64,000 bases of DNA from positions 1 through 64,000 of the forward strand of contig LFKV01000012.1 of NCBI GenBank assembly GCA_001189345.1. The letters run 5' to 3'. The position numbers and the translations under genes are program-made. Every line of letters begins with the position of its first letter. Position 1 is the stretch's first letter. Shown here one piece after another: positions 37,987 through 47,133 of the stretch. Source of the DNA: Candidatus Paraburkholderia kirkii. Lineage in GTDB: Bacteria > Pseudomonadota > Gammaproteobacteria > Burkholderiales > Burkholderiaceae. Under the pieces are notes generated by a model that saw only the letters and a program-made list of their open reading frames with translations, ran no database searches and had not been told where the DNA came from.

Positions 37987-39327
37987 CTACTCGGTCAGGG
38001 CGGCGGCGTGCTTCGCCGTTTCGCCCTCTTCCAGCAACGCGCTCAGCACGCTCACCGTGCGCTCGTTCGCGCCCCGATGACGCGCCGCGAACGCCAAGGC
38101 CGCCGCGCTCATCGCGAGACGCCGCGCCTTGTCGTTGAAGATTTCGCGCAGGCCGCGCGCGAGATCCTGCGGGTCCTGCACCCGCAGCGCGGCGCCGGCG
38201 GCGATCGCATCGTTGGTCGCCTGCGTGAAGTTGAAGGTGTGCGGCCCGATCAGCACCGGCACGCCTGCCGCGCACGCTTCGATCAGATTCTGCCCGCCGA
38301 GCGGCAACAGGCTCCCGCCGATGAACGCCAGATCCGCCGCCGCGTAATACGCGCCGAGCTCGCCCATCGAATCGCCGAGCAGGACCTGCACGCTCGACGG
38401 CAAGGGCTCGGGCACGTCCGCGCCCGAGCCCGCGGCGACGGGCTTCGGCGCCCAGACCGAGCGGCGCGCACTCGTCATGCCGGCGCTCGCGATGAGCGCC
38501 GACACTTCGTCGAAACACTGCGGATGGCGTGGCACGAGGATCAGCAGCGCATTGGGCACGTTCAGCGCGGCGAACGCGCGCAGCACCAGCGTCTCCTCGC
38601 CCTCGCGCGTACTCGCGGCGACCCACACCGGCCGGTCGCCGATCGCCGCGCGCCAGGCCTGGCCGCGCGCCACGAGCTCGGGCGGCGCGCCCATGTCGAA
38701 CTTCAGGTTGCCGAGCACCGCGACATTGCGCGCACCGAGCGCGGTGAGCCGCTCGGCGTCGGACGGCGTCTGCGCGAGCACGCGGGAAAAACCGCCGAAC
38801 ACTTCGCGCACCGCGCGCCCGAAGCGCGCCGCGCGCCGGTACGAGCGCTCCGACATGCGCGCATTGATCAGGACGAGCGGCACGTCGGCGCGCCTGCATT
38901 CGTCGATGAGCGTCGGCCAGACTTCGGTCTCCATCACGATGCCGAGCGACGGCCGCAACGCGCGCAGGAAACGCCGCACGAGAATCGGCAGGTCATAGGG
39001 AAGATAGCTGCGCAGGATGCGGTCGCCGAACAGTTCGACGCCGGTCGCGCGTCCGCTCGGCGTCATGTGCGTCAGCAGGATGCGCGCTTCGGGATGCGCC
39101 TTCATCAGCGCGGCGATCAACGGCTCCGCGGCGCGCGTCTCGCCGACCGACACCGCATGCACCCAGATGAGCGGCGCGGAATCGTCGGCGCGGCGCGGCG
39201 GAACGCGTCCGAAGCGCTCGCCGATATGCTCGCGATAGCCACGCTCCTTGCGCGAGCGGATGTAGAGCCGCAGCACCGCGAGCGGCGCGACGATCCACCA
39301 GAGCGCCCGGTAGACGAGCCTCAGCAC
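37987..39327 (-). CDS. waaA: 3-deoxy-D-manno-octulosonic acid (Kdo) transferase
   Basis: 446-residue inner-membrane-associated GT30 enzyme adding Kdo to lipid IVA in LPS assembly. The N-terminal anchor WWIVAPLAVLRLYIRSR is followed by the acceptor-side glutamate motif (SVGETRAAEPLIAAL), METEVWPTLIDECRR and the donor-side GGSLLPLGGQNLIEACAAG. The start is a GTG at 39327 (VLRLVYRALWW), 33 bases after the kdoO stop; longer frames upstream are out of family. It is intact, and the IS630 right end lies just beyond its stop. Likely co-transcribed with kdoO and waaC. Confidence 0.94.
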   Translation of the reverse strand: MLRLVYRALWWIVAPLAVLRLYIRSRKERGYREHIGERFGRVPPRRADDSAPLIWVHAVSVGETRAAEPLIAALMKAHPEARILLTHMTPSGRATGVELFGDRILRSYLPYDLPILVRRFLRALRPSLGIVMETEVWPTLIDECRRADVPLVLINARMSERSYRRAARFGRAVREVFGGFSRVLAQTPSDAERLTALGARNVAVLGNLKFDMGAPPELVARGQAWRAAIGDRPVWVAASTREGEETLVLRAFAALNVPNALLILVPRHPQCFDEVSALIASAGMTSARRSVWAPKPVAAGSGADVPEPLPSSVQVLLGDSMGELGAYYAAADLAFIGGSLLPLGGQNLIEACAAGVPVLIGPHTFNFTQATNDAIAAGAALRVQDPQDLARGLREIFNDKARRLAMSAAALAFAARHRGANERTVSVLSALLEEGETAKHAAALTE

Positions 39328-39359
39328 CGCGGCCGATGCGCTCGGGGAAGCGGCGCCGC

Positions 39360-40244
39360 TCAAACGAGCGCCCTGCCCTTCAGGCGTTCGAGAATGCCGA
39401 GCGGCGCGCACTCGGGACGGACCATCGCCTTGACGGGCAGGAAGAAGGTCTGCTCCATCATGAACTGGCCGGACATCACCGCGTGCGAGGTCTGGTCGGA
39501 GAAGCAGACCCATACCGAGCCGGGCGGGAACGGCACCGTTTCCTGCGGCGACGCTTTCTGATAATCGAGATCGGCCTTCATCGCGTCATGCAGATGCAGC
39601 ATCAGATGGTCGTATTCGCTGCGCGTCGACTTGGTGATGTGCAGCAGGTTCATGAGCCACGCCGAGCCGGGCATCTGCGCCTTGATGCCGGGAAGGAAGC
39701 GCTTCGCCATGTCCTCGAACGGCTCGCCCACGCGCCACACGCGCGGAGCGCCTTTCGGATTCACGTTGGTGAACACGCGCAGGATGCGCTCGCCGTAGTT
39801 CGGGCGCGACGGGAAAGCGTCGACGTGCAGGTGGCTGTCGTCCTTGCGCCAGGAGGTCTCGCGCGTTTCGACCTGATGCAGCCGGAGGCTCGTGGGCGCG
39901 ACGCGCAGCTTGCCGTCGTATTCGGGAAACAGCCCGTCGACGAGCGAGCGCGCGTTGTCCTGATAACGCTTGATGAGCGAGCGCACGGCCGACTGCATCA
40001 CGTTGTCGCCGAGCACGCCGTTCAATGCGCCGCCGTTGGGCGCGAGGCTGATGTTCTTGCGCTTCGGGTCCGCGATGGCCGGATCGAGCAGCGAGCGTTC
40101 GCCGCCCTCGATCTGAAAACGCAGATTGGGAAAATACAGCACCTTGCCGTTTTCGACGCCCGCGAGGAGCGTCTCGCGCGGCACGGAAAGATGCTTTCCC
40201 TGCCAGTCGGCTGATGCGACTTCGATGATTTGAGATTCCGTCAT
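39360..40244 (-). CDS. kdoO: Kdo 3-hydroxylase (Fe/2-oxoglutarate dependent)
   Basis: 294-residue protein of the Kdo-hydroxylase family, which converts Kdo in lipid A-core to the D-glycero-D-talo-oct-2-ulosonic acid (Ko) form found in Burkholderia and Yersinia. The iron ligand pair H-x-D is seen in DDSHLHVDAFPSRPN, and a distal histidine could be in YDHLMLHLHDAM or QTSHAVMSG. Other conserved parts are LRLHQVETRETSWRKDD and FTNVNPKGAPRVWRVGEPF. It lies between waaC and waaA on one strand, consistent with modifying the Kdo that WaaA transfers. Intact. Confidence 0.88.
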   Translation of the reverse strand: MTESQIIEVASADWQGKHLSVPRETLLAGVENGKVLYFPNLRFQIEGGERSLLDPAIADPKRKNISLAPNGGALNGVLGDNVMQSAVRSLIKRYQDNARSLVDGLFPEYDGKLRVAPTSLRLHQVETRETSWRKDDSHLHVDAFPSRPNYGERILRVFTNVNPKGAPRVWRVGEPFEDMAKRFLPGIKAQMPGSAWLMNLLHITKSTRSEYDHLMLHLHDAMKADLDYQKASPQETVPFPPGSVWVCFSDQTSHAVMSGQFMMEQTFFLPVKAMVRPECAPLGILERLKGRALV

Positions 40245-40303
40245 GTGACTCCGACCTTCGACCTTGGATTGCCCGCTACCCGCCGCCACGCACGATGGAC
40301 GCG

Positions 40304-41299
40304 CTACAGCAGGCCGAAGCCGGCGAGCGCGGTCTTGACTTCGGAGAGCGTTGGATGCCGGCTCGCGTCGCCCAGGTTGATGACATGCGGCGACCAGTAG
40401 CCGCCGGTGCGCCATGCGGTCGAGAAATTGTACAACTCGACGGTCGGGCGCTTCAGCGCCGCGGCAATATGTACTAGGCCGGTGTCGACGCCCACGGTCG
40501 CGGCGGCGCCGTCGATCAGGCCGACCACGGCGGGCAGCGAAAGCTTCGGTGGCACGATCGCCGCCGCGCCGAATTCCTTCGCGAGCTTCTCGCTCGTCGC
40601 GCGTTCGGCTTCGCTGCCCCACGACAGCACGATCGACGCGCCGCGCGTCACCAGCGCCTGCCCGAGTTCGATCCACGCGGCTTCGGGCCATTGCTTGTCG
40701 GCACGCGAAGTGGCGTGCACGAACACGACGTAGGGCACCGGCAGGTTCAGTCCGAGCCCCGAGATGGCGAGCGCGGCGCGGCGGGTGTCGAGGCCGAAGT
40801 CGATGTCGTCGGTCATTTCCGGCTTCGGCAGGCCGAGCGCCGCCGCCACCAGCTGCCGCGTGCGCTCGACCACGTGCGTGCGCGGCTCGATCGGCACGCG
40901 CCGGTCGTAGAAGAAGCGCACGGGCCATTCGAAACCCGCGCCGTCGGTGCGGTTGCCGAGCCCGACGAGCGGCCCGCGCGCCCAGCTTGCGACCCACGCG
41001 GTCTTGATGAGCCCCTGGCAGTCGATTACGAGATCGTATTTCTCGGCGGCAAGCTCCCGCTTGAACTTGCCGATTTCGCGCCAGTTCGCGGGCGACGTGA
41101 ACGCGCGGCGCCAGCGCCTGAGCGAGAACGGGATCGCGCGGCGCACGCCATGCACCAGTCCGACGAGACTCGCGAAGCTTTCCTCGACGAGCCAGTCGAT
41201 TTGCGCATCCGGATAGCGGCGGCGGATGTCGGCGATGGCCGGCATGTTGTGAACGACGTCGCCGAGCGACGACACGCGGACGATCAGGATTTTTTGCAC
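40304..41299 (-). CDS. waaC: Lipopolysaccharide heptosyltransferase I
   Basis: 331-residue GT9 enzyme adding the first L-glycero-D-manno-heptose to the Kdo. The N-terminus KILIVRVSSLGDVVHNMPAI is the family signature, and the donor site VGVDTGLVHIAAALKRPTV and VVFVHATSRADKQWPEAAW are present. The start is a GTG at 41299 just before KILIVRV. It is the first gene of the minus-strand waaC-kdoO-waaA group. Intact. Confidence 0.94.
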   Translation of the reverse strand: MQKILIVRVSSLGDVVHNMPAIADIRRRYPDAQIDWLVEESFASLVGLVHGVRRAIPFSLRRWRRAFTSPANWREIGKFKRELAAEKYDLVIDCQGLIKTAWVASWARGPLVGLGNRTDGAGFEWPVRFFYDRRVPIEPRTHVVERTRQLVAAALGLPKPEMTDDIDFGLDTRRAALAISGLGLNLPVPYVVFVHATSRADKQWPEAAWIELGQALVTRGASIVLSWGSEAERATSEKLAKEFGAAAIVPPKLSLPAVVGLIDGAAATVGVDTGLVHIAAALKRPTVELYNFSTAWRTGGYWSPHVINLGDASRHPTLSEVKTALAGFGLL

Positions 41300-41461
41300 G
41301 CTGTGAATGGGAGGCGCGGATGGCGCGGGATTGAGCAAGAAAACGGCGATTTTAGCGCGGCTTGCGGGCCGAACGGGCACAGATCGTGATTGTCTCGCCG
41401 GTTTGGAGCCATGAAAAGCCGGTAACATGTTGCGGTCGGGAAGACCAGAAAGGAGTGCGCG

Positions 41462-41893
41462 ATGGGAACGCGTTACGAACAGGACGTAGTGGCGTGGGCA
41501 CGGGAGCAGGCCGCGTTGCTGCGGGAAGGAAAGTTTTCCGCCATCGACGTCGAGCACATTGCAGAGGAAATCGAAGACGTGGGCAAGAGCGAACAACGCG
41601 AACTATCGAGCCGCATGGCGGTGCTGTTGGCTCACCTGCTCAAATGGCAGTACCAGCCGGGACGCCGCGGCTCGAGCTGGCAACGCACGATCAGGGAGCA
41701 ACGCCGTGCGGTCGGAGTCGCGCTGCAGAAAACACCGAGTCTTCGCAACTCCTTGAGCGACGCGGATTGGCTGACAGGAACGTGGGCCGACGCCGTTTCC
41801 AGAGCGGTCGAAGAAACCGGGCTCGACGTCTTTCCCGAAGACCTTCCGTGGTCGACGGAGCAGATCCTGTCGACGGAGTTTTATCCGGAATAA
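41462..41893 (+). CDS. DUF29 family protein
   Basis: 143 residues, cytosolic. The family N-terminus (YEQDVVAWAREQAALLREG) and centre (VEHIAEEIEDVGKSEQREL, LLAHLLKWQYQP) are evident, with a C-terminal LPWSTEQIL. An aaaggag ribosome-binding site precedes the ATG. DUF29 proteins are small helical proteins of unknown function, common in cyanobacteria and proteobacteria and sometimes multi-copy. It is divergent from waaC and convergent with the phosphomannomutase gene. Intact. Confidence 0.9.
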   Translation: MGTRYEQDVVAWAREQAALLREGKFSAIDVEHIAEEIEDVGKSEQRELSSRMAVLLAHLLKWQYQPGRRGSSWQRTIREQRRAVGVALQKTPSLRNSLSDADWLTGTWADAVSRAVEETGLDVFPEDLPWSTEQILSTEFYPE

Positions 41894-41894
41894 C

Positions 41895-41926
41895 GAAAAA
41901 GCGGCACGGTCGGAAAACCGTGCCGC
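41895..41926 (-). terminator. Terminator between DUF29 gene and phosphomannomutase
   Basis: gcggcacggt and accgtgccgc pair as a perfect 10-bp stem with a six-base loop. On the minus strand five T follow, so it ends phosphomannomutase transcription. It can also form on the plus strand for the DUF29 gene. Confidence 0.85.
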
Positions 41927-41950
41927 GCTGTCATCCGCTGCCGAGACGCT

Positions 41951-43351
41951 TTAGAACGGCAACTTCGCGTCCGGCTTCTCCGCCAGAATCACACGGCGGA
42001 AATCTTCCTGAATGCGCTTCAACGCCGCGTCGCTGTCCGCCTCGAAGCGCATCATCACGACCGGCGTCGTGTTCGACGAGCGCGCGAGCCCGAAACCGTC
42101 CGGATACTCCACGCGCAGGCCGTCGATCGTCAGCACGTCGTCCGCGCCGGTGAACTTCGCGTTCTGCTGCAGCTTCGCGATCAGCGCGAAGTTCTCGCCC
42201 TCTTCCAACTTCAGTTGCAGCTCGGGCGTCGACAGCGAATTCGGCAGATCGTTGAGCAGCTTGCTCGGATCGGCCACGCGCGAGAGGATCTCGAGCATGC
42301 GCGCGCCAGTGTACAGACCGTCGTCGAAACCGTACCAGCGGTCCTTGAAGAACACGTGGCCGCTCATTTCGCCCGCGAGCGGCGCACCAGTTTCGCGCAG
42401 CTTCGCCTTCACGAGCGAATGGCCCGTCTTCCACATGACCGGCTCGCCGCCCTGCTCGCGCACCCACTTCGCGAGATTGCGCGTGCACTTCACATCATAG
42501 ATGATCTGGCCGCCCTTGTTGCGCGACAGCACTTCCTGCGCGAACAGCATCAGCTGGCGATCCGGATAGATCACCTGACCGTCCTTCGTCACGACGCCGA
42601 GACGGTCGCCGTCGCCATCGAACGCGAAGCCGATTTCCGCATCGGTTTCCTTGAGCGCGCGGATCACGTCCTGCAAGTTTTCCGGATGCGCCGGGTCCGG
42701 GTGATGGTTCGGGAAGTTGCCATCGATGTCCGTGAACAGCTCGACCAGCTCGCAGCCGAACACCTTGAACAGACGCGGCGCGAGACCGCCCGCGACGCCG
42801 TTGCCCGCATCGATGACGATTTTCATCGCGCGCACCGGCTTGACGTCCGAGACGATGCGGTCCAGATACATCTGCGACACGTCGAACTCGGTGTAGCTGC
42901 CCTCGCCCGTCGTGAAGTCGTTGTCGACGATGCGCTTGTACAGGCCCTGAATCTGGTCGCCGTAGATCGCGGCGCCGCGCAGCACCATCTTGAAGCCGTT
43001 GTAATCCGGCGGATTGTGGCTGCCCGTCACGACGATGCACGAATCCACGCGCCGCTCGCCCGCGGGCAAGGGCAGCGGCACGCTCGCCGCGAAGTAGCCG
43101 ACGGGCGTGGGCACCATGCCGATATCGACGACATCGACGCCCGCCGCGCGCAGCCCTTCCGCGAGCGCGCCGACGAGTTCGGGACCGGAGAGGCGGCCGT
43201 CGCGCGCGACCACGACCGAGTCGCCGCCCTGCTTCCTGGTCTCGCTGCCGAATGCCTGACCGATGTGCTTCGCGACGTCGCGATCGACCGTCTTGCCGAC
43301 GATGCCGCGAATGTCGTAGGCCTTGAAGATGGATTGGGATACTTGGCTCAT
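41951..43351 (-). CDS. manB: Phosphomannomutase/phosphoglucomutase
   Basis: 466-residue cytosolic alpha-D-phosphohexomutase converting hexose 6-phosphate to hexose 1-phosphate for sugar-nucleotide synthesis. All four family sites are seen: phosphoserine loop VVTGSHNPPDYNGFKM, metal site FAFDGDGDRLG, sugar site APLAGEMSGHVFFKD and the phosphate-binding ARSSNTTPVVMMRFE. Its length matches AlgC-type enzymes. Together with the divergent flippase/glycosyltransferase/galE block it supplies precursors for surface glycans. Intact. Confidence 0.95.
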   Translation of the reverse strand: MSQVSQSIFKAYDIRGIVGKTVDRDVAKHIGQAFGSETRKQGGDSVVVARDGRLSGPELVGALAEGLRAAGVDVVDIGMVPTPVGYFAASVPLPLPAGERRVDSCIVVTGSHNPPDYNGFKMVLRGAAIYGDQIQGLYKRIVDNDFTTGEGSYTEFDVSQMYLDRIVSDVKPVRAMKIVIDAGNGVAGGLAPRLFKVFGCELVELFTDIDGNFPNHHPDPAHPENLQDVIRALKETDAEIGFAFDGDGDRLGVVTKDGQVIYPDRQLMLFAQEVLSRNKGGQIIYDVKCTRNLAKWVREQGGEPVMWKTGHSLVKAKLRETGAPLAGEMSGHVFFKDRWYGFDDGLYTGARMLEILSRVADPSKLLNDLPNSLSTPELQLKLEEGENFALIAKLQQNAKFTGADDVLTIDGLRVEYPDGFGLARSSNTTPVVMMRFEADSDAALKRIQEDFRRVILAEKPDAKLPF

Positions 43352-43798
43352 GAGATGGCTACCTCTCTATTAATTGATGGATTCTCGGCGACGCAGCCAT
43401 GAGGGCGTGCAGGTCGTGACGGTTGGCGCGCCGGAGCGGACCGGGAGCGCGCGAACGACTGCCAGATGACGTATCGAATTGTGCCTATGCGTCTGTTAAA
43501 TCAATACGAAAGAAACAAATGGAAGCAAAAACCAAAGCGGCGGACACGCCCCGGATCGCACTTATAATTGCTGTCTTTCGGCGCTTCCGTGGTTGCGCAC
43601 GCTGGGAACAACCCAGTTCAAGCCTGCGCGTTCATTCTAATCCAATGCTCAAACGCTCTTTCGCCTCGATGCCTTCGAATGAGGCGCCTTCGCGCGCAAA
43701 CACACAAAACTTGACCCGCGAGCGGCTCGATTGCACGCATTGGCCGGCCAGGCGCGGGTAGCACGCGCCGTGCCCGCTTCCGGCGCGGATTTCGCCGC
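43352..43798. promoter_or_regulatory. Divergent intergenic region of the surface-glycan genes
   Basis: About 450 bases between manB and the flippase. It is AT-richer than the genes, especially 43490-43580, and contains a perfect tataat at 43563-43568 that could be the -10 of the plus-strand glycan genes; no clear -35 hexamer was identified. Both gene groups probably start here. No coding frame was supported. Confidence 0.4.
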
Positions 43799-45061
43799 AT
43801 GAGAGCCCTGCTGCGCTCCGGCAATCCGGACGTTGCCCGCGCGCTCGCTAATATTGTCTGGCTCGGGCTCGAGCGGCTCACCCAGATCGCGGTGGCCATC
43901 GTCATTTCCGGCCTGCTCGCGCGCTATCTCGGCCCCGGCGATTTCGGCAAATGGCAATACGCGAACACGCTGCTGCTCGTGATCGTGCCAATCACCTGGG
44001 TCTGCGGGGCGGAGATTCTTGTGCCGACCATCGTCAAGCGGCCGCCGGCCGAGACCGGCGCCGTGCTCGGCAGCGCGTTCGTGCTGCGCATGAGCGTCTC
44101 GGTGCTCGCGCTCGTGCTCACGTGGATCTGGATCGCGGCCGGCGGCACCGACCCGATGGTCGGGCTGATGCTCGCCGGTCTCGCCGTCACGATGCTGTTT
44201 CGCGAGCCGTTCATCGGCGTCATCAATTCGTGGCTGCAAAGTCTCACGTACAGCAAGCCGCAGCTCGTCGCGAGCATGGCGGCCGCGATCGTCAAGGCGG
44301 CGCTCGTCTATGCGCTCGTGCGGCTGGCAGCGGGACCGTCGAGCTTCGGCTGGCTCTGGGCGCTCGAAGCCGCGGCGATCAGCGGCGCGCTCGTGCTGTA
44401 TTACGTGCGCCGTCACGGCGGCAGGCTGGGCTGGCGCTTCGATCGCACGCTGTTCAGGCATTTCGCGAGCGCGGGCACGGTGTTCTGGCTCGGGCTCATC
44501 TGCATGTATCTGTTTCTCAAGCTCGACCGGCTGATGCTCGCGCATCGGGTGTCGTTCGCGGAGCTCGGGCTGTACTCCGCCGCGCAGCAGCTGAACGAGA
44601 ACTGGATCGCGCTCGCGCTCATGCTCTCGCAGACCATCGCGCCCGCGTTCGTCTATCGCGTGCAGGAAACCGGGGCGCTCAAACGCAATCTCCTGCGCCT
44701 CTTCGCGATGACCGCCGTCCTGATGATCGCGGGCGCCGCCGTGCTGGATGCGCTCGCGGGCTTCATCGTCGCGCGCGTGTTCGGGCCGAACTACGCCGAC
44801 GCCGCCGGCATCTTCCGCTGGGCGGTGTGGCTCTCGGTACCGGCGGGCATCGAGGCGATCGGCAATCTCGTCGTGCTGAAATATCAGGCGAAGTACGTGC
44901 TGCTATCGAAATGGCTGCTCGCGCTCGCGGTCGCGTTCGCGGTGAACTGGATCGCGATTCCGCGCTTCGAAGGCTACGGCGCGCTGATCGGACTCGCGGT
45001 GGGCTATGTGGCCGCTGCCTCGGTCAATTTCCATTACATTCGCTTCCGGCTGCGCGCATGA
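43799..45061 (+). CDS. Polysaccharide flippase (Wzx/MATE-type)
   Basis: 420-residue inner-membrane protein with about 12 hydrophobic segments, from LTQIAVAIVISGLLARYLG near the start to GYGALIGLAVGYVAAASVNF at the end. It has the GPGDFGKWQYANTLL sequence typical of oligosaccharide flippases. It would flip undecaprenyl-linked repeat units of O-antigen or exopolysaccharide to the periplasm. Its stop overlaps the next glycosyltransferase start by four bases. Intact. Confidence 0.9.
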   Translation: MRALLRSGNPDVARALANIVWLGLERLTQIAVAIVISGLLARYLGPGDFGKWQYANTLLLVIVPITWVCGAEILVPTIVKRPPAETGAVLGSAFVLRMSVSVLALVLTWIWIAAGGTDPMVGLMLAGLAVTMLFREPFIGVINSWLQSLTYSKPQLVASMAAAIVKAALVYALVRLAAGPSSFGWLWALEAAAISGALVLYYVRRHGGRLGWRFDRTLFRHFASAGTVFWLGLICMYLFLKLDRLMLAHRVSFAELGLYSAAQQLNENWIALALMLSQTIAPAFVYRVQETGALKRNLLRLFAMTAVLMIAGAAVLDALAGFIVARVFGPNYADAAGIFRWAVWLSVPAGIEAIGNLVVLKYQAKYVLLSKWLLALAVAFAVNWIAIPRFEGYGALIGLAVGYVAAASVNFHYIRFRLRA

Positions 45062-45864
45062 GTGATCTCTCCGATGTCGCCGTGTTGATGCCCGCGTTCA
45101 ACGGCCAGGCCGATGTCGAGCGCACGCTCGCATCGTTCCGGGAAGCGTCGCCGGTGCGCGTGCTGATCGTCGACGACGGCAGCACGCCGCCGATCGTCGC
45201 GCCAGCCATCGACGGGATGCGGATCGAAATTCTGCGGATGCCGAAAAACGGCGGCATCGAGTGCGCGCTCCAGGCGGGCATCGAGGCGCTCGCGGCACGC
45301 GGCGTGCGTTACGCGGCGCGCATCGACGCGGGCGATCTCGCGGCGCCCGGACGGCTCGGAAAGCAGCGCGCGTATATGGAGGCGCATCCGCGGGTAGCGG
45401 TGCTGGGCATGTGGACGCACGTCGTGTCGACCGACGGCGCGCCGCTCTTCGACTTGAAGCCGCCGGCCGAGCCCGCCGCGATCCGCCGCATGCTACTCGC
45501 GCGGACGTGCTTCACGCATCCGTCGCTGATGCTGCGGATCGATGCGGTCATCGAGGCGGGCAACTATCGCGCGCGATACCGCGCCGCCGAGGACCTCGAC
45601 CTGATCCTGCGGCTGATGGAGCGCCACGACGGTGCGAATCTGCCCGAATTCGGCCTGTTCTACGAGCTGAACGAGGACGGCATCAGTGCGACGAAGCGGC
45701 GCGCGCAGGTAGTCTCGACGCTGCGCCTGCAATTGCGCCATTTGCGCGTGACGAATCCGCTCGACTGGATCGGCGTCGTGAAGAGCATCGCGCATCTGGT
45801 GCTGCCGTATCGCGCGTTGCGCGGCCTGAAGGCGAAGCTGCTCAAGACCACTTCTGCCGCGTGA
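45058..45864 (+). CDS. Family 2 glycosyltransferase
   Basis: 268 residues. The GT-A start VAVLMPAFNGQADVERTLAS and VLIVDDGSTPP bind the nucleotide. The D-x-D-type site reads ARIDAGDLAAPGRLGKQ, and ASRYRAAEDLDLILRLMER-like residues (YRAAEDLDLILR) hold the catalytic E-D. The start ATG overlaps the flippase stop, so they share an operon. It adds one sugar to the lipid-linked unit; which sugar is unknown. Intact. Confidence 0.9.
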   Translation: MSDLSDVAVLMPAFNGQADVERTLASFREASPVRVLIVDDGSTPPIVAPAIDGMRIEILRMPKNGGIECALQAGIEALAARGVRYAARIDAGDLAAPGRLGKQRAYMEAHPRVAVLGMWTHVVSTDGAPLFDLKPPAEPAAIRRMLLARTCFTHPSLMLRIDAVIEAGNYRARYRAAEDLDLILRLMERHDGANLPEFGLFYELNEDGISATKRRAQVVSTLRLQLRHLRVTNPLDWIGVVKSIAHLVLPYRALRGLKAKLLKTTSAA

Positions 45865-45948
45865 CCGCAATTTTGTCGAATTGTTTTTGTTTAGTTTTGT
45901 GCTACGTTGAGCGCACGGCGAATCCGCGTGAATCATGCCGCGCGATCC

Positions 45949-47112
45949 ATGCCGTCGAACCATGACCTCCGGATGACGAAAGAAAAGTCGAGTCTGCGCA
46001 TCGCCCTAGTCTGCAACACGGCCTGGGCGATCTACACCTACCGGCGCGGCGTCCTGCGCATGCTGACCGCGCGCGGCGCCCAGGTAACGATCATCGCGCC
46101 GCGCGACCGCACCTTCGAGCCGATCACAGAAATGGGCTGCCACTGCGTGGAACTGCCGGTCGCGTCGAAGGGCACCGATCCGCGCGAGGACCTGAAGACG
46201 CTCGCCGCGCTCTACCGCGAATATCGCGCGACGCGCCCGCACATCGTGTTTCACTACACGATCAAGCCGAACATCTACGGCTCGCTCGCCGCGATGCTCG
46301 CGCGCGTGCCGTCGATCGCGGTGACGACGGGCCTCGGCTACGTCTTCATCCAGAAGAGCCGCACGGCGCAGATCGCGAAGCGGCTCTATCGTTTCGCATT
46401 TCGCTTTCCGCGCGAAGTCTGGTTCCTGAATCAGGACGATCACGCGGCCTTCGTGCATGAAAACCTGCTCGCGCACCCGGATCGCGCGCGGCGCTTGCAC
46501 GGCGAAGGCGTTGATCTCGAAGAATTCGTGTTCACGCCGCTGCCCAGGCGCGAGGATTTCGTCTTCATCCTGATCGGGCGGCTGCTGTGGGACAAGGGCG
46601 TGGCGGAATATGTCGAGGCCGCGCGGCGCCTGAAGCCGCGCTTTCCGCACGCGCGTTTCCAGCTGCTCGGCCCGGTCGGCGTGGACAACCCCAGCGCGAT
46701 CAGCCGCCCGGACGTGGCGAACTGGGAGGCCGAGAATATCGTCGAATATCTGGGTGAAGCGAACGACGTGCGGCCGCTCGTGGCCGCGGCGGATTGTGTC
46801 GTGCTGCCTTCATATCGCGAGGGCGTGCCGCGCACGCTGATGGAAGCGTCGGCGATGGGCCGCCCGATCGTCGCCACCGACGTGCCCGGCTGTCGCGAAG
46901 TGGTCGAGCACGGCGTCAACGGCCTGCTCTGCGAGGTGAAAAGCGCCGACAGCCTGGCCGATGCGCTCGAACTCATGATGACGCTCCCCGCCGACGAACG
47001 CGCGGCAATGGCGCAGCGCGGCCGCGAAAAGGTCGCCCATGAATTCGATGAAAAAAATGTCGTCGACCGATACAAGGGCACAATACATGCCATCACCGGC
47101 ATTTCACTCTGA
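45949..47112 (+). CDS. Family 4/1 glycosyltransferase
   Basis: About 387 residues, GT-B fold. The N-terminal part SLRIALVCNTAWAIYTYRRG and TIKPNIYGSLAAMLARVPS resemble N,N'-diacetylbacillosaminyl- or GalNAc-transferases of the PglA/WbpY type. The donor site is GVPRTLMEASAMGRPIVATD with VPGCREVV. Two starts are possible, 45949 and 45973; neither has a strong ribosome-binding site. It follows the GT2 gene and precedes galE on the same strand. Intact. Confidence 0.9.
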   Translation: MPSNHDLRMTKEKSSLRIALVCNTAWAIYTYRRGVLRMLTARGAQVTIIAPRDRTFEPITEMGCHCVELPVASKGTDPREDLKTLAALYREYRATRPHIVFHYTIKPNIYGSLAAMLARVPSIAVTTGLGYVFIQKSRTAQIAKRLYRFAFRFPREVWFLNQDDHAAFVHENLLAHPDRARRLHGEGVDLEEFVFTPLPRREDFVFILIGRLLWDKGVAEYVEAARRLKPRFPHARFQLLGPVGVDNPSAISRPDVANWEAENIVEYLGEANDVRPLVAAADCVVLPSYREGVPRTLMEASAMGRPIVATDVPGCREVVEHGVNGLLCEVKSADSLADALELMMTLPADERAAMAQRGREKVAHEFDEKNVVDRYKGTIHAITGISL

Positions 47113-47133
47113 CTCGAATCATTTGGAGAGCAC